From assembly GCA_027605045.1 (NCBI GenBank), contig JAQFWX010000056.1, forward strand, positions 1 to 64,000: a stretch of 64,000 bases of DNA, read 5' to 3'. The stretch comes from Phallus indusiatus. Lineage: Eukaryota; Basidiomycota; Agaricomycetes; Phallales; Phallaceae. Below the pieces are notes generated by a model, which was not told the DNA's origin, did not search any database, and saw only the letters and a program-made list of their open reading frames with translations. This document shows positions 38,320-51,600 of this stretch, one piece after another. Each line of letters opens with the position of its first letter. Positions within the stretch are counted from its first letter, which is position 1. Both the position numbers and the translations under genes were made by a program.

Positions 38320-39010
38320 CTTGGAAAAATCCGGCACCGAAAGCAATCGGACACGTGGCTTCGAACAGGCTCGGAGCCGTATTGCACGTCTGTTTAATGA
38401 CTATGCGGTAGGTAATGCTGCTCGTAGTTCATATCATATCTAATCTGGGTGATTTATCCCCTTTAGTCAGCCACAATATCATAAATTTCGCAGAAAGACA
38501 TTTCGGGTTTAGATAGCGATACTCGCTTAGACGACTCTACAGTCTTCCTACCGGGTCGTGCATTTCATCTCGGAAAAGAAACTTTATCCTGTCATACTTA
38601 CCTCTTCTCTTCCTTCTTCTGTTTCCTTGACTTCTTGCCTGGTAAGATTTGCACTCCAGGAAATTTTCCACCGACGAAGCATAATAAAATGCGAGAAGTA
38701 TAAAAATTCCCAAGCCCCAGGACCCCTCAAGTTCATTTTGAACACGAGGCAAAACGTGCGTACACAAACCTAACAAACCCGAACTTTACCACCTCATGTC
38801 CACCGTAGTCCACCACACACACGAATTATACTAACAACAATGAACATCCTACAACATGCCCACGTTGGTTGGTGAGATGTACGTTATGTACGTTATGTAC
38901 ACCGTGATAAACACGGGGCCCCGCTGCGGCGTCGCGTTATCCATGACTGATCATGATGCACGAATATCTCAGTTGACCTAATATGTCTATCGCATGTTAA
39001 TAGACTATAT
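38320..39010 (+). repeat. Older local duplication, second copy
   Basis: Second copy of the 36540-37400 segment, offset by about 1.65-1.77 kb, with the same ordered anchors. It contains a short direct repeat (ACGTTATGT twice) at 38880-38898 that is absent from the first copy. Confidence 0.65.
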
Positions 39011-42000
39011 TTACCCAGGGTCAAGTCCACGATCATTAATTGTTCATTAAATGCCAGACTTCGTCCCACATACCTCCTTGAAGAAAATTTAGACCACTCC
39101 TAATACCAGCTCTGACTGCGGCTATAAATTGCTTTAATTTTGTGCGTACCTCATTTCTGACAAGAAGCGAAATTCTAATTATATGAAAAGAACAAAGCTT
39201 TTATACCCCTGGTGTGTATTTCAGAGATCCTAGATTAAAAAAGCTGGTGACCGCTCTTCAAATACACGAAACACCCGCCAAATATAAAGTCGTGGCGAAA
39301 TAGGATACGCTAGAAGACACATTGATTCTATTTCCCACGTCGCTCTTGTTTAAGTTTTTCCGCCGGTCGTCGAAAGAATCCACTGGTCAGGAGAATGAAT
39401 ATCTGCAGATGCCGTATCTGCAACGATTAATGATGGAGTCGGACTTCGCAACAAGCTATTTTCCAGAATTTTTCCAATTGATTGGCTGTTCCGCCGTTTT
39501 TTATGTTTGCAGGTATTTTACTTCCGACTCTGAATTCATTGGCGTATCTGCTTGGTACTTCTTACGTGAAAATAAAAGCGGGTGGATTGGGAGATTAGAT
39601 ACGTTTCTGAGAGGAGTAGTGGATAAAGCACAGCGGTGAATACAATGTTGTTTGGATCAGTTGCGATTCTATGACCTCAGACTGGTATGTATGTAATACT
39701 TATCAGGCTCGGACTCATGCCGTCTACGGGTCGGATATGATTATCTCAGGGCTAAATTTGATTGTATAGGTGCAGTTGTGTAAGACATAACCAGGCGAGA
39801 TCCTTCAAATAGTGGATAATCGCAAGATTTAGAATACAATCAAAACGAAATCGGAGCGGACGAGCCCAGTCAGTCAGTGTCAATGGGCAGCAGCGGTGTG
39901 TGCATCACACACGCAGCCGCTTGCCCCACCCATCCGGTGCGTTCGTCAAAATCTTACCATACATACATACGACCACCACTAACCATATCCAAAAAAAAGT
40001 CCGCCGAAGTCTCAACACCCCCACAAAGTTTTATTTATGCGAAGCGTTGGCTCAAGTTGCTCACGATAATGCGCATCCGACCTCGTGTCAACGTCGCATA
40101 ATGGATTTAGGTTTCAGCGCTTGGTTTTGCGTTAGGTTTTTACGGTTGGCTTTTCACCAGGTCTAGGACCCGAAGTCCGAGTGCGCACGTGGTCGTATTC
40201 AAGTAGATGGGTTTGGAGGAGCATCAAGAAACTGTAGCGGGATGAGTCCAACAAATCCATCAGCTTCAGCTTCAACTTTGAACTTTGTTGATGGACGGGG
40301 AAAGAAAAAGACAGATTTCTGCCTTCTTTCTTATTGAATTTAATAATATCAACTCATGAACATGTGTAGTGTCTAGGACTATTGTCGCAGATCAGCCATT
40401 TGATCATCTTCAAACATCATGATCGTGGCAAAGAAGTTTTCTGCCATGATTGCTCGTACTTAGACAGCTTTATAATACCAATGGGTCTTGAAGAACATGA
40501 TGATGGCACCGATACTAGGTTCTTTTTGTTCTTGGAACAGCCCCTGTCAACCCCCTACCGTCAAGAAGTCGAAGCCTGGTCGGTTGTAAGATGTCTCCGC
40601 ATGGTTATCCCCATTCTTGAATATGCGAGATGGCCGAGATGATTTTGTTTTATGTTCGCAATATACCACGATAGAGCTGTCAGATTCCATGTTCTGATGA
40701 GTCGTACTTCTCAACACGATGATGTATTCAATAGACTAAGTGCCATGCTATGCCATTGAACTGTTTCGAATCTTAGTGGTTCGAGGCGATCCGGGAAATC
40801 TCCCCACCATACCCCGCTATTCTGACAAGTGGGAGTGGCAGCCTGTTAAAGTACCCTGTTTAGAATTCGGAGGAGCAAACGCCGGCACGAATCGTTGTCA
40901 GCGAAGCGAGTCTCGTGGGAGTTCTAAGTATATCGTTTATGGAATTCTGAAGACCACCAAGACCACTAACAAACCATTGACTGCGGCCAGAGCGCTCTCT
41001 CTATTCCGGCGCATCTCTTGCACCAAGGTGGTCCCAAGTTCATATCCGAGTCGATTCGTCACTTCACCATCTGATTTCAGCTGTGATCATGATAATCTCT
41101 CAATATGTCTGAGAGATATCATCAAAGCACTTTTGCTTGCATGGTGTTGAACTTCCCGCGGATAAATTGTATCTACAAGAATGACAGGATGTTCTAGACT
41201 GACGTATAATATCAAATCCGGTGCTCATGATATGTGCATATAGATGAGCTCCGCACTTGCATACTGCCGGAGAAGTTGAAGTTCGAAGCTAGGGTTGTGG
41301 CGAAAAGTCAAAAATAAGTTTGGATTCCCTTTTTTAGAGGGACCGCTCGTACTAAAATACCTGACCTCGAATGATATACACATCCATTTGAACAGGTATT
41401 TAATTGAACACCGCAACTGTCACAATTCAATAAACTAGATAGGTCCACGTCCTGTGCACACACGTGACATAACCTGTGTATTCTCATGGCCCTGACATAG
41501 CTATGATCCAAAATCAAATGGAGTGCCAGTCGATGCTAGCCTTTGTAGATCAGCATTAATGCGACGACCATGGGAAAAGAATTACTCGAGTTGTTATATG
41601 TAACGATCTCGACTTTCAAGGTAAGCGCGCTCGGGACCTCTTCGCAATTGGATATTGACTCAAAAATGACTCGAGTAATTGTCGTTAGCTCCTTTTCGCT
41701 AGCATCCGGTGTCTTATTGGTGTTCGCGCTGAAATCTCATGGTACACTATTACGTCTCCAAAAGATGAAGAAGCCAACATGAGTTGCATGAGTCAAGCAT
41801 GCTTCTGCCGGCGGTGCTGCGCGCGCTCAGGGTCGACGTCGTAGCACCAGTAGGCAGTGCGGCGCACAGGTTGGATTTAATAATTTCAGACTAACGCAGC
41901 GCCTGTGTATCACACAAAAGGGAGATTTTCAGAGAAAAGACGAAGCTAAAAAAACGTTTATAACCTCTTCGAAGATTGCGTATTCTGAGAGACCCATCTA

Positions 42001-42117
42001 CCGCAACACCTAATCTTCTTAGGACATATCAGTGTCTCACATAAAGGTCTTGCTAACTACGCAACTCCTATCCTTCTTCACGACTACTCATCTCTCAAAA
42101 CAAATCCACAACTTGTA
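39011..42117. other. Intergenic region upstream of family member 5
   Basis: No gene I can support. Open frames at 39322-39639, 40382-40642 and 40740-41150 (136 codons) have no recognisable domain. A short minus-strand frame at 41308-41517 contains a CHVC...CDSC cysteine pattern that may be chance. A TTTATAAC element lies near 41956, about 160 bp upstream of the next gene. Confidence 0.4.
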
Positions 42118-42678
42118 ATGGAATCATCCCGGTCTCGAGCTCCCTATGCACCCGCTTTGAGGACTATCGAGCTTCCTTCAGAGTACGAAAACTCGAGTCC
42201 AAGATCAGCTGGTACGAGCGCATGGAGTACCTCGCACGGCTACATGACACCACTTTCTCCTTCGTCTTCATCAACATCCTCTAGCAGGAAAGCCTCTAGC
42301 CCTTACTATGAACAACTCCCAACTAAAAGGCTATCGCAAAAAGGTAAGCTTCCAACAGGGAAAAAAAACCGAAAGATGATAGTAACATACCTTGCAATAG
42401 ATATGCCGTCTACTCCCTCATCACATTCATCCGCCGCATCTCATGCTAGATCATATCATCAGCTGCCGCATAATCAAAATGATTACTACTCGTCCTCTGA
42501 GAATGGCTACTATTCACCTGATTACCAGTCGAGGCGATACAGTCCTCAGGCGACCAGCCCCTTGAGGTCATCATACCCAGAATATCCACCCTACGCTCCA
42601 TGCACCCCGTACAAGCCTTTACCGTCGGTATCAGGACCTTATCCTACTCCTCCACATGAACACAGGCCTCTCCCATGA
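42118..42678 (+). CDS. Ser/Pro/Tyr-rich protein with variant core, family member 5
   Basis: I do not recognise this protein. ATG 42118 opens MESSRSRAPYAPALRTIELP, a looser version of the family core (APxLRxIxLP), followed by acidic residues. The rest is rich in Ser, Pro and Tyr: SPSSSSTSSSRK, then PYAPCTPYKPLPSV and a C-terminal PTPPHEHRPLP. A 57-nt intron at 42344-42400 (GTAAGC donor, CAATAG acceptor) is likely. Because it is a multiple of three with no stop, the unspliced frame also reads through (186 residues unspliced, 167 spliced). The junction gives QKDMPSTPSS. The stop is TGA 42676-42678. The downstream 200 bp are a TCATCT-rich simple sequence, probably 3' untranslated. No signal peptide or membrane segment. 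Confidence 0.72.
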   Translation: MESSRSRAPYAPALRTIELPSEYENSSPRSAGTSAWSTSHGYMTPLSPSSSSTSSSRKASSPYYEQLPTKRLSQKGKLPTGKKNRKMIVTYLAIDMPSTPSSHSSAASHARSYHQLPHNQNDYYSSSENGYYSPDYQSRRYSPQATSPLRSSYPEYPPYAPCTPYKPLPSVSGPYPTPPHEHRPLP

Positions 42679-43347
42679 CTTGACTCTGAACTGACGTCGG
42701 CTTTTTTTCGAATCTTTTGTCTTTTTATCTTCTTTAACTTCGTCTTCATCTTAATCTTAATGTTATTCTTCATCTTCATTCTCATCATCTATATTCTCAT
42801 TACCTTCATCTCCATCTCCATTTTATACCCCATCCCAATCATCTAATCATCTGTACCGCTATACCCATAATGATAAAACACGCTTAAAACGTACTTAGCT
42901 ACATATACCGCTTCATCTTCCGACTCTTTTACATTATGTAACTTTGTAGCACTGGTTTGCAATCATCCGAATTTGACATGCTGAAAAACAAGCCTAAAGA
43001 CTTGTTGATGGAAATTTGAGCGAATATGTAGCGAGGAACGGGGCTGCGAAAGAACAGCCATAGCCCCAGCGTGCACGTCGTGAAGCGAGCACAACTCCGA
43101 TTCGAGTCCAGAAGACGTCCAGTCCTTAAGGCATGGGAAAGTAGGGACGAGTCTAGCAACAGCCAGGCACGTAATCCTGCGTAACCATGTGCATGAACAG
43201 CCACGTTATTAGGGACATAACTTTTTCTGATTTCCTTGTATTCACGACAGATACAACAATAAGTATTATAAGATACAAATAATACAAATTCATTAATCTC
43301 ATAATCAAACAAGCACCGCTGACATTAAGAGCGGTTCTTGAGACAGT
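42679..43347. other. Convergent intergenic region
   Basis: The first 200 bp are a pyrimidine-rich TCTTCATCT-type simple sequence. The rest lies between the convergent ends of family member 5 and the DUF6533 gene. No gene is seen. Confidence 0.5.
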
Positions 43348-45194
43348 TCATACATATGCCTCCAATTGATACACATCCGGGGTATTACTAGGGATGGATC
43401 GGCTCTGGCGGTGGATTTCGTGACCCTCGGTTGACCTCAAAGTCAATGATCGAGTTTCTTCAACGTCGACAGAACCGATTTCATCATCATCTTCATCGAT
43501 AATGAAATCGGCCATAATCCGAGAGTTTGCGGCTTGGAAAAACGTTGTAATTGAAAATTGCTGGTGATCATTGCTTGGTAGTGCTGCTGGTCGTGCTACA
43601 GACCAATCTAGGTTCCCATCCATCGTTTCGTCAGTATATGATGAACGAGTGTTCTGTCTACGTAGGTCGAGCAGGAAGTCGGTCACCATGACTGATGAAA
43701 ACCTGTAAGATAAGTTGTTAGACTTGTTTTTTTTTGCTCTGACTCATTGTGAAAAACCGACAAAGTAACCAAAGTTCCAGTGATCTCTGATTGAACTGAC
43801 TAGAAGCCCATGAGTTTATGTCAGTCTAGGAGAAAAACATGACAAACGCTAGTAAACTAAATGACACGACGTTTTCCAACATGTTCAGACGGTTTGAAAT
43901 ATAAAAATGAAGTACGCACAATGGAGATCATTTCCTGCGCGGCTAGAGCTATGACAAACCTGAAAGTAATAAACATCTGAGAAATAATTTTATAATGAAC
44001 ATTTCGTACAAGTATCTAAGCAGCCCTGAAAACATTTGAGTACACAAAACACCACAAGCAAAATTTTGAGACTGAAAGCATAAACAGTACCTTGCTTTAT
44101 TAGTATGCTTCCAAAACCATTTTTTATCGTAGATTTAGACTTGAATCTTTCCCAAAGTTCATAAACCGTGAAAGCAAGTATAATAGTATCATTAGCTATT
44201 CCGCATGCGAGTTCAGCAGTGATAACTAAAATAAACATTGTCAGAAGCTCAAAAAAGGGGATGGATGTAACATTTACGCCTGAAAAGGTAAATCAGAGTG
44301 GGTTCGAGACGGTAGCGTTGAAAAACAGAGATTTTTTAAAAAGAACTGAAACCTACGAAGTTCCAGCAGTAGAATAATCAATCAAGCATCCAGGATCCAT
44401 GCTTATGCCTGGAGAAAAAGAAAGATCAACGGGGTGTATTTCGGACATAATGCTCATGATATACCAGTGATGTATACCGCTATATCGGCTAGAAATGTGC
44501 TTCCCAGAAGGATTATTGCCAACCATTTCGTTCTTGACAATGCATATGCGCGAAGGCACAATAAACCTATATGCACACAAGACCGCGGGTAAACATCAAT
44601 TGGATTGCCACTGCCACTACCAAACGTACCTCGTACACCGATTTGAAAAAATATTTGTAATACGTTTGCTGTGTTTGCTAGAGCATCGCATACACTGTTG
44701 AAATCTTCATTAATATTTTACGATTACCATCTAAACTCAAGAGAAAGTACCCTTGGTTCTTTATGTATGTCGTTAATTTAGAAGACAGTTGTCGCGATGA
44801 AACTCACCTCTGCTGCTTTAGTCCATATACTAGATATGATTTCCAGCATGTAAAAAAACGGTTGGATATATCGTGCGAACACATATAAAACCACCGGAAA
44901 GCTCATCGGCCTTTGCCAGATTAACCGCACTTCTTCATCGAACGAGATAATTATGTGATATACCACCACGGCTTGAGTAAGTGAGAACATGTTTCAAAAC
45001 CACTGGATACTGTTGAGAAAACGTACTTAGACTAGCAAGGACCGTGTACAGTGAGGCGTATCTGAGGCCATAAGACTCAGTGAAGAACATTTGCATTTGG
45101 TATTATGGATATGAAAAAGAACATACGCATCATTGAGCTCTTTAATCAACTCATGTACTTCGTCGGACAGGTCAGGAGGTATTGAGTTGTTCAT
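43348..45194 (-). CDS. DUF6533-type multi-pass membrane protein
   Basis: DUF6533 proteins are integral membrane proteins of unknown role, abundant in Agaricomycetes. The splice model begins at ATG 45194 (MNNSIPPDLSDE) with exons 45194-45127, 45061-45027, 44971-44831, 44704-44630, 44566-44465 and 44408-44357. Diagnostic is YASLYTVLASLTVV, then ISFDEEVRLIWQRP and LYVFARYIQP. Then come VCDALANTANVLQIFFQIG and CLRAYALSRTKWLAIILL, with more hydrophobic segments and a late TDFLLDLRRQNT. The acidic, Ser-rich tail ends at TGA 43348-43350. The next exon (44279-44091, FELLTMFILVITAELACG) does not join exon 6 in frame by any GT-AG pair I can find, so either a splice site escapes me or there is a frameshift. 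Exon borders from 44030 down to 43690 are approximate. Confidence 0.78.
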
Positions 45195-47873
45195 ACCGTT
45201 ACTATTCAATGAGGTTGTTGCAATTTGTCGTTAAGAAATAAACCCGCTCAAGATTGGTTCAGGTGGAAATAAATGAAAGACAAAGATGGGACCGATAACC
45301 TGACAAGAAGACGGGATGTGATAGGATGTGGTGTAGGGAAGAAAGGAGCCGCATAATATAACGGGTAAGAGATAGGTACCGCTTTTGTGCCTACCCCGAG
45401 CACATAGCGGCAAAAGTTGATTTGACCTCATTGCCAAGTACTCCGTCGTTGGCCGAAACACGAACAGGTTGCTGAGAAATCGGATGCCCGTTGAGCGAGT
45501 TGGGAGTACAAACAAAAATGCACGGCACGGCAAGGAATTTGGGTTCAACATTCACCCAAAGTGGCTCCTGCTAAATCGATTCCTCCGCTTTCAGGGTAGA
45601 ATCTGACAGAGCCAACCTTGTATTATCCCGGTCCTCCTCTACTGCTCTAAAATTAACCGAAATCTAAATCAGGCATTGAGCGGCTACACTGCATTCTGAA
45701 TTTTGGGAAGGTAAATACCCCGGTGCGTATGTCTTCAATACATTTTTTATACCTTTCAAAACGCCATATCGGATCTCAGCAGCTTTTTTGCCTCGAAACG
45801 CTACATTAACCAGACTCATTTACGGGCAAGGAAATTATGAAACGAGCTATGCAATCCATCAGTAAAGAGGCAAAATCCAGCTTCTAGAGACCGTCGTGCT
45901 TCACGAAGCTCAAAGATAATTAGAATTACATCCGAACTCACCGTTAATCAATGGCAATCCACATTACCCCATTATTCAAAACTGCAAGGTACCTAGGTGC
46001 ACAGCATTCGCATAGCATCGCATGGTCACTGACGTCCCCTCCCTACCAGAAGCTCCCTAGTCGTATTCTTCAAGGAGAAGGGGTCTCCTAGTGCAGTGCA
46101 GTTAATCATCTGGCAATCATTTTTAGCAATACACATTATACCTTGGCCTTGGTGGAATAACAAGCCCACTTGTCGTTTTCTCTTTTCCCGAAATCCTCGG
46201 GCATGTTACACTTGTTTATTTGGGCTGGCGGACTGAAATGATGGCGTTTTCACGTTTCGCCTGCGTGGCGCCGATCAATCTGATTCGCACCACCAGAGCT
46301 CCGAGAGTTCGTCTTATTTATTCCCCAAAACGTATTTGAGATGCTTCGGAGATCTAAAAGATACGAACAACACAGTTAGAGTACCGTAGGCCAATCATGA
46401 AATAGTGTAGTGAGAAGAGACATGGGATTTTCAATACGGCTGTTACTAAGGCTGAACTCATTACACTATGTCAAGGTCGTGGAGAGTTCCAACTGTATAG
46501 CTGAACAGCCGGATTTCCCACGAAATCTTTTTTATCCCCGGAGTTTTCATGCTTTTCTCATCCGGTGAAGAACGACAAGCGGAAAATAGCGATGTACATA
46601 AAATCTATAAGCGCGGTGAACAATAACGATATACGTGAGGTCTATGAGCGAGGTGGTCTTTTTAAAGCATTGGTCAGAGTTTGTCATTCTATCTTGTGCC
46701 AGAGATTAGTAGATCGGTCTAATACCTTTACTAATTCGCCACTGAGCTACGCGCACAGGACATTCCCCACATTTGGCTAAATAATGAAACCGAGAGTTTT
46801 ACCATGGTAGTTTCCTGCGTACCGTTGTTATTTCGGAGTGTGAATACCGGTGAACCCGATAGTGGACTTTCGTTGGCTACACCATCCAGATCCCCAATTA
46901 TGTACATGGCCTAGGTTTCAAAGGGCTCATCATCCCTCAATACAAATATATCGTGTGGCAATGAGGCTATGTTGTGGCACCCCTAGGTACTGACAGGAAC
47001 CCAAAACCTTATATCTTCACGAAACATATATGATGAAATTATCCCGTGATGTATATAGGTTGCTACGTGTCACATTTAAAACAACATGGAAAGCTAGGTT
47101 AAAACAAAAGTGAACAACACAGAAGTGTGCATGAAAACAATATGCAAACATAATAATAATACAATGTGAGGCAGGTTGAAGTTATACGTGCTAAAAAGCC
47201 AGGAGTATTAGAACAAGAGAACAAGAGAGAATAAGATAAAAAATGCAAAGTGCAAGGGAGATAATTATTCCGGAGATGACATGATTAGAGGTCCTCGTGA
47301 TTAAACGTGATGAATGCAGATGAAAAATGAAAATGAGGAAGAGATAAAAGGGTACCCAGCCAATCTCGACCCTAATCTGGCTCGATACCCCATAAATTCT
47401 TTACGAATCTGGAGCTTGAAGGTCCTTGAATTATAAAACGAGGAAACAGTCTGAGAGATATGGGGGGAGCATTAAAGATTCCGCGAAGCAAAGTTAATGA
47501 TAGAGAAATAGAGATGCAGTTATTTGGAGAGAAAAAAAGGGGAGGAAAGGAGACGTTATTGATGAACTATGCCAGAATGCATGTGTGCCGGAAGAAGGGA
47601 CGTCTGGCGTGTAGGGATGAAACGTGTAGGGGTAAGGCAATGATACAGAATGGGAAGCGTGACGTGATACTATTTCTTCTTGGATGATATTATAAACCGG
47701 AGGCCGAGGATGACTGCGTGCGATATGTGAAGGGTGTATATAAGAAGCATGGGCAGACCGGATCCTCCATGGCGAGACTATTCTTCTTTCCTTCTAGATT
47801 TCTTCTATTACATGGCTCTACGACAGCGTCATCTCTCACGCGACTCGTTGTCGGCGTTCGTTGCTGACGTCGC
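45195..47873. other. Intergenic region
   Basis: No gene I can support. Open frames at 45231-45551 and 46565-46780 have no motif. From 47200 to 47700 the plus strand is purine-rich, as expected for the 3' untranslated part of the minus-strand gene beginning at 48498. Confidence 0.45.
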
Positions 47874-48498
47874 TCAGTCTCGCGGCAGTGATTTATACCG
47901 AGTGACGGGAGCGTGGAGATGCGCAGTGGATGATGGTGGTGTAGGGGGTGTATAAGAGGAAGGTAGCTCATAATGATGAGCGTAGAAAGGGTGAGAAGCC
48001 GATTCAGTTATGTCGTTCGTGTCACTGTGCCACGATGAGGGAGATTCGGAGCGCAGTGACAGGTGCGAAGCTGACGAGGGCGAAGGGGGCGGTGTTGACT
48101 CTTCAGAAGAGGTTATAGTGTAAGCCATGTGATAGAAAGATACTAGACCAAAAATAAACTTACGATACCCTCGTCCTTTCTGATGCGGTGACTGAGGCCA
48201 TGATATGTGTGTCTCTTCTATTTCTGCGAGATGTTAACAATCAAACTGGCTGAGACTTCAACGGCGAATTGTCAGGCATACCTTCATCCGATAGAGGGGG
48301 CAATGGAATTGGTCTGAGCCGTGGCCCATTGAGGATATTTGAAGGATATTCCTCTCTTAGTGAAAGAGGTGAAGAGTGTGGCGCACGCAAACTAGAGCCA
48401 GAGAATGAAGAGAGAGTCACAAAGGAAGCTGGCGAAGAGGTGTAGACTCTACTGGCACGGCTAGTGGAGAGCTTGAGAGCGTCGGCGAAGATAGACAT
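47874..48498 (-). CDS. Ser/Pro-rich protein with PR-x-PLP core, family member 6
   Basis: I do not recognise this protein. Three exons on the minus strand (48498-48282, 48223-48164, 48100-47874) join in phase and give 167 residues. Exon 1 starts MSIFADALKLSTSRAS and ends with the core ILNGPRLRPIPLPPLSDE. Exon 2 encodes EEIEETHISWPQSPHQKG. Exon 3 begins STPPPSPSSAS and contains SYTPPTPPSS before ending KSLPRD. Introns are 58 nt (GTATGC donor, TCGCAG acceptor) and 63 nt (GTAAGT donor, TGAAG acceptor). The start is the first ATG after a TATA box. The core and the proline tract lie on either side of introns, as in members 1-3. There is no signal peptide or membrane segment. Regulation may involve the palindrome CAAGTGACACTTG about 130 bp upstream. 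Confidence 0.75.
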
Positions 48499-48589
48499 GT
48501 TGGACTTGGTGTCGACGTAGTGAGATGAGAACGCAGTAGATGGTGAAAGGTGGTGGCGAAGTTCACGAAAGAGGAGGAACAAGTGATCC

Positions 48590-48636
48590 TTTATAAAGCT
48601 CGTTTTGTGATTGGGAGGGCAACCAAGTGACACTTG
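48590..48636 (-). promoter_or_regulatory. Promoter elements of family member 6
   Basis: TTTATAAAG lies at about 48590-48598, roughly 95 bp before the ATG. The 13-base palindrome CAAGTGACACTTG (48624-48636) sits just upstream and contains the GTGACAC string seen near other family promoters. Confidence 0.45.
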
Positions 48637-51600
48637 AAATCTTGGTTGCTATGCGCAGCGACTAAGACAATAAGCAATTATCTTGAGAGAAAAGAGTAAC
48701 AAAGGAGAAGGGCGGTCGATGGATGGGTTGACAAAGGGAGGAGCGGGGGGTGGAGGTACAGCAGAGTGTCTCATGGCTTTTTATCTAGAAAATATTTCTG
48801 CTTCGATGTTAATAGGTATTTCTTTCAACTGGGAAGGATGTGGACAATACGGCGCACCCAACAGCGCAAAAAGATGACTTGGTTGGAGACCCCTGATACT
48901 TCACTATGTAATTTGATCCAACCTGGAATTACCCGAGGGCCGATCCGGAGTATGAACATGTTTTATTCCCTCCCTCGTCCTCAAATGCTCTTTTTTTAGT
49001 CAATTTAGTTGTAGATATCTATTGAGTCTTAAAAATCTTTGTATTTACGCAATTTGTAGTAGGTACTAGCTGAGATCTTCTAGTGAGGCTTGGGTAAGTC
49101 CTAGTCATAGGGGTCCTCTTGATTGTCGGCTAAGGTAACTAGCAAATAAATATAGTCCTTATTTAGACGTTATTAGATGTCGTCCTGGAAAAACTATTTC
49201 GTCGTCGAATGAAACTACTGAGGGCTGTGTTTGAGCTATTTTCAAAACTCGTTCAGAAAAGACTAGTATACAAAATCGAACAACCAATTATTTCCCTACT
49301 AAAACTTTGTAAACGGGAATATTCGTAGTTTTCGTAGTTTTTCAAATTATAAATTCTTATTTGTGTTTTATGGACCAATACGATATTTGTTTCAGGTGAT
49401 AGGAACCCGGTGGACCCTTCATTGGACGAACATGCTTGCTGAAAGCTCTTTTGATTGTCCAAAACGCATTGGGCTTCGTGACCAAAATCCCTTGGCCGAA
49501 ATAATGTAAATAAATGTCCCGTGGAGTCGATCTCGATTTATATTAATTGTGCATATTTACACGGCTCATATGTACGTACGCGTACATATCATGATGCCGT
49601 GCTATTAGTAGACTGCCTATGTGGCTTGTTGGCCAAAGTAAGAAAAAAAACGTTAGCTATTACACGACTATGTATGTTATCAAGAAGATCGCGTTAATCT
49701 GAAGGTTGACAGCCTGAGCATCGCAACAGCCAGGAACCTACATAAAAAAGTATAGTGAAGCATAGAATGATTCTGAATAAAGCGTAGGCCTGGAGCAAAT
49801 TGTGGACAAAAGACGTCTTTTTCAAATCAAAAACACGAGGCTCACAGGACCAAATTTCCATATTTTCTTCAGCAAACTTTCCTGAATGGGCTTGCTCTCA
49901 ACGTGTGTAATAGGACACTCACCTGCACCGCCTCACCAAATCCGGCGCGCTCAATACACACTCCGAACGGATCTTGATTAATTATTCTTCGCCAGTGCCA
50001 AATCATTTCGCATAAATGAGCGTTTGAATTGCAGACGTATCACTCAATACGTCGAAGCGCATCACAGGCTGAAAATTCATATTTGAGAGAGTTGAAGCTT
50101 CGCAGAACTTTCGCAAGAGTTTCTTAAAGTAACCATCGGCCGTGGGACTCGGGACCTGTTAATCTAAATTTATCTTTCCGAAGTGTCCCCTCGAGCGAGG
50201 CGACCTTTTCGATCTCTTGGGGCCGGGGCTTAAACGACAACTTTACAATCACTCAATATTGAACGGTATTTACCAGTTCTGGTTTGGAGTCACCGAACCC
50301 GGTCGATAGCAGTAGTATGACTGGTCAAAATGCATGTCAATGATACTGTGGCATGCATAATATTATATTCAAGAATTTAGCCTGCAAAATCCAATTTTGG
50401 TCTGGCCTATTTCCGGAGCAAGAAGCAACTATATCAAACCTTGTGAAACTTGAAACAGACATGGCTACAGAAGAATTTTCACCGGTTGGGAGCAGTGACA
50501 TTGGTTCGCGGCGAACAAGAATGGCATCTCAGGAATAAAGATGGGCTGATCCTTGAATATTGAACCACTGGAAAGATATCGTCGCGAAGATAGGGACAAA
50601 ATAAGGATCAATGTGGTTAGTGCAGGATGCAAACTCGATAAGTGTTCGGTGGCATGGTACGGTACTGCGTGGAAAACATATTTTGATATTTAGGATTAGT
50701 ATAAGGAAGTGTCTAATGTACCCTAAAACTTGAATGAACACGTTTTTCGAATTCATATCACAAGGATGACTGTGATGAAGAATGCTAGTGAACTATGTAG
50801 CAAACAAATTTATTGGCGCTCAAAACTTTGTCTCTGCCCCTCCAGATAATCGACGATGGTGTGTCGTTCGGTCGTTAGTCGTTGTTGTGACTCAAAAGGC
50901 CTGTACTAGCCCAAGACAACGAATATAGACACCGATTGATTTGAGCAAAAACGTCGTCCGAGTCATTCGGAACTGAAAGCCTGTAACAGCAACCACACTT
51001 AAATTCGAAGTGTTAAGTTTCAAATTGATCTTTGAATATAGTCCTGGATAAGGTCAAAAAAACGCCCTTTTGTTCCCTGATAGTATTGTAGTAGGGCAGA
51101 ATTTTTTGGTTCCTGGAAATTGATTGAGGACTTTCCAGACGTTTAAACATGTATGTCGGCCAATCAGCTCCGGTGCATCGAAGCCTTATTATCTTTTTTT
51201 TTGAGAACTCGGATATAATCGTAAGTGCATATCAAGGATAGGTCTCACATTCAAGTTAAGTTTCATATAACTTTACTTACTGCAGTTGAAAATGCTTAGT
51301 GCCAGCCTAATTAGTAATTGTCTGAACAAATTCTTCCCCGAGTGATGCGCGATGGTTGTTAGGAGCTTGACGCCACTGCTCTGAAAGCTTACCACATAGT
51401 TTTCTTTTTTCAACTGTCATAAATCGTGATGGTATTTCTCTCCGAACTTGTTGGGCGCTTAGTGCCTGGTAAATTTGCGAATCAATCAACAGAACGTCAG
51501 CTCTCTCCGCTTCTCACGTGTTTCCTCAGAAGTGGCATATAGTATGTATTTGCGAGCAGGAGATGATGCATGGTATAGGATAAAACAACGAAATAAACGA

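Noticed and set aside
40740..41150. 136-codon plus-strand open frame
   Set aside because: No domain, odd composition and no splice partner; its length is within chance expectation.
41308..41517. Cysteine-rich minus-strand frame (CHVC...CDSC)
   Set aside because: The spacing does not match a zinc-ribbon or RING pattern, and there is no upstream or downstream exon.
46660..46765. Possible tRNA on the minus strand (A-box-like TAGCTCAGTGG)
   Set aside because: There is no B box (GTTCRAANC) at the expected distance, and neither an acceptor stem nor a proper 5-bp/7-nt anticodon arm can be formed.
51307..51489. Short minus-strand frame slightly like part of an HMG box (KLSEQWRQAP)
   Set aside because: Only about 30 residues are suggestive, the invariant positions are missing, and no neighbouring exon completes the fold.
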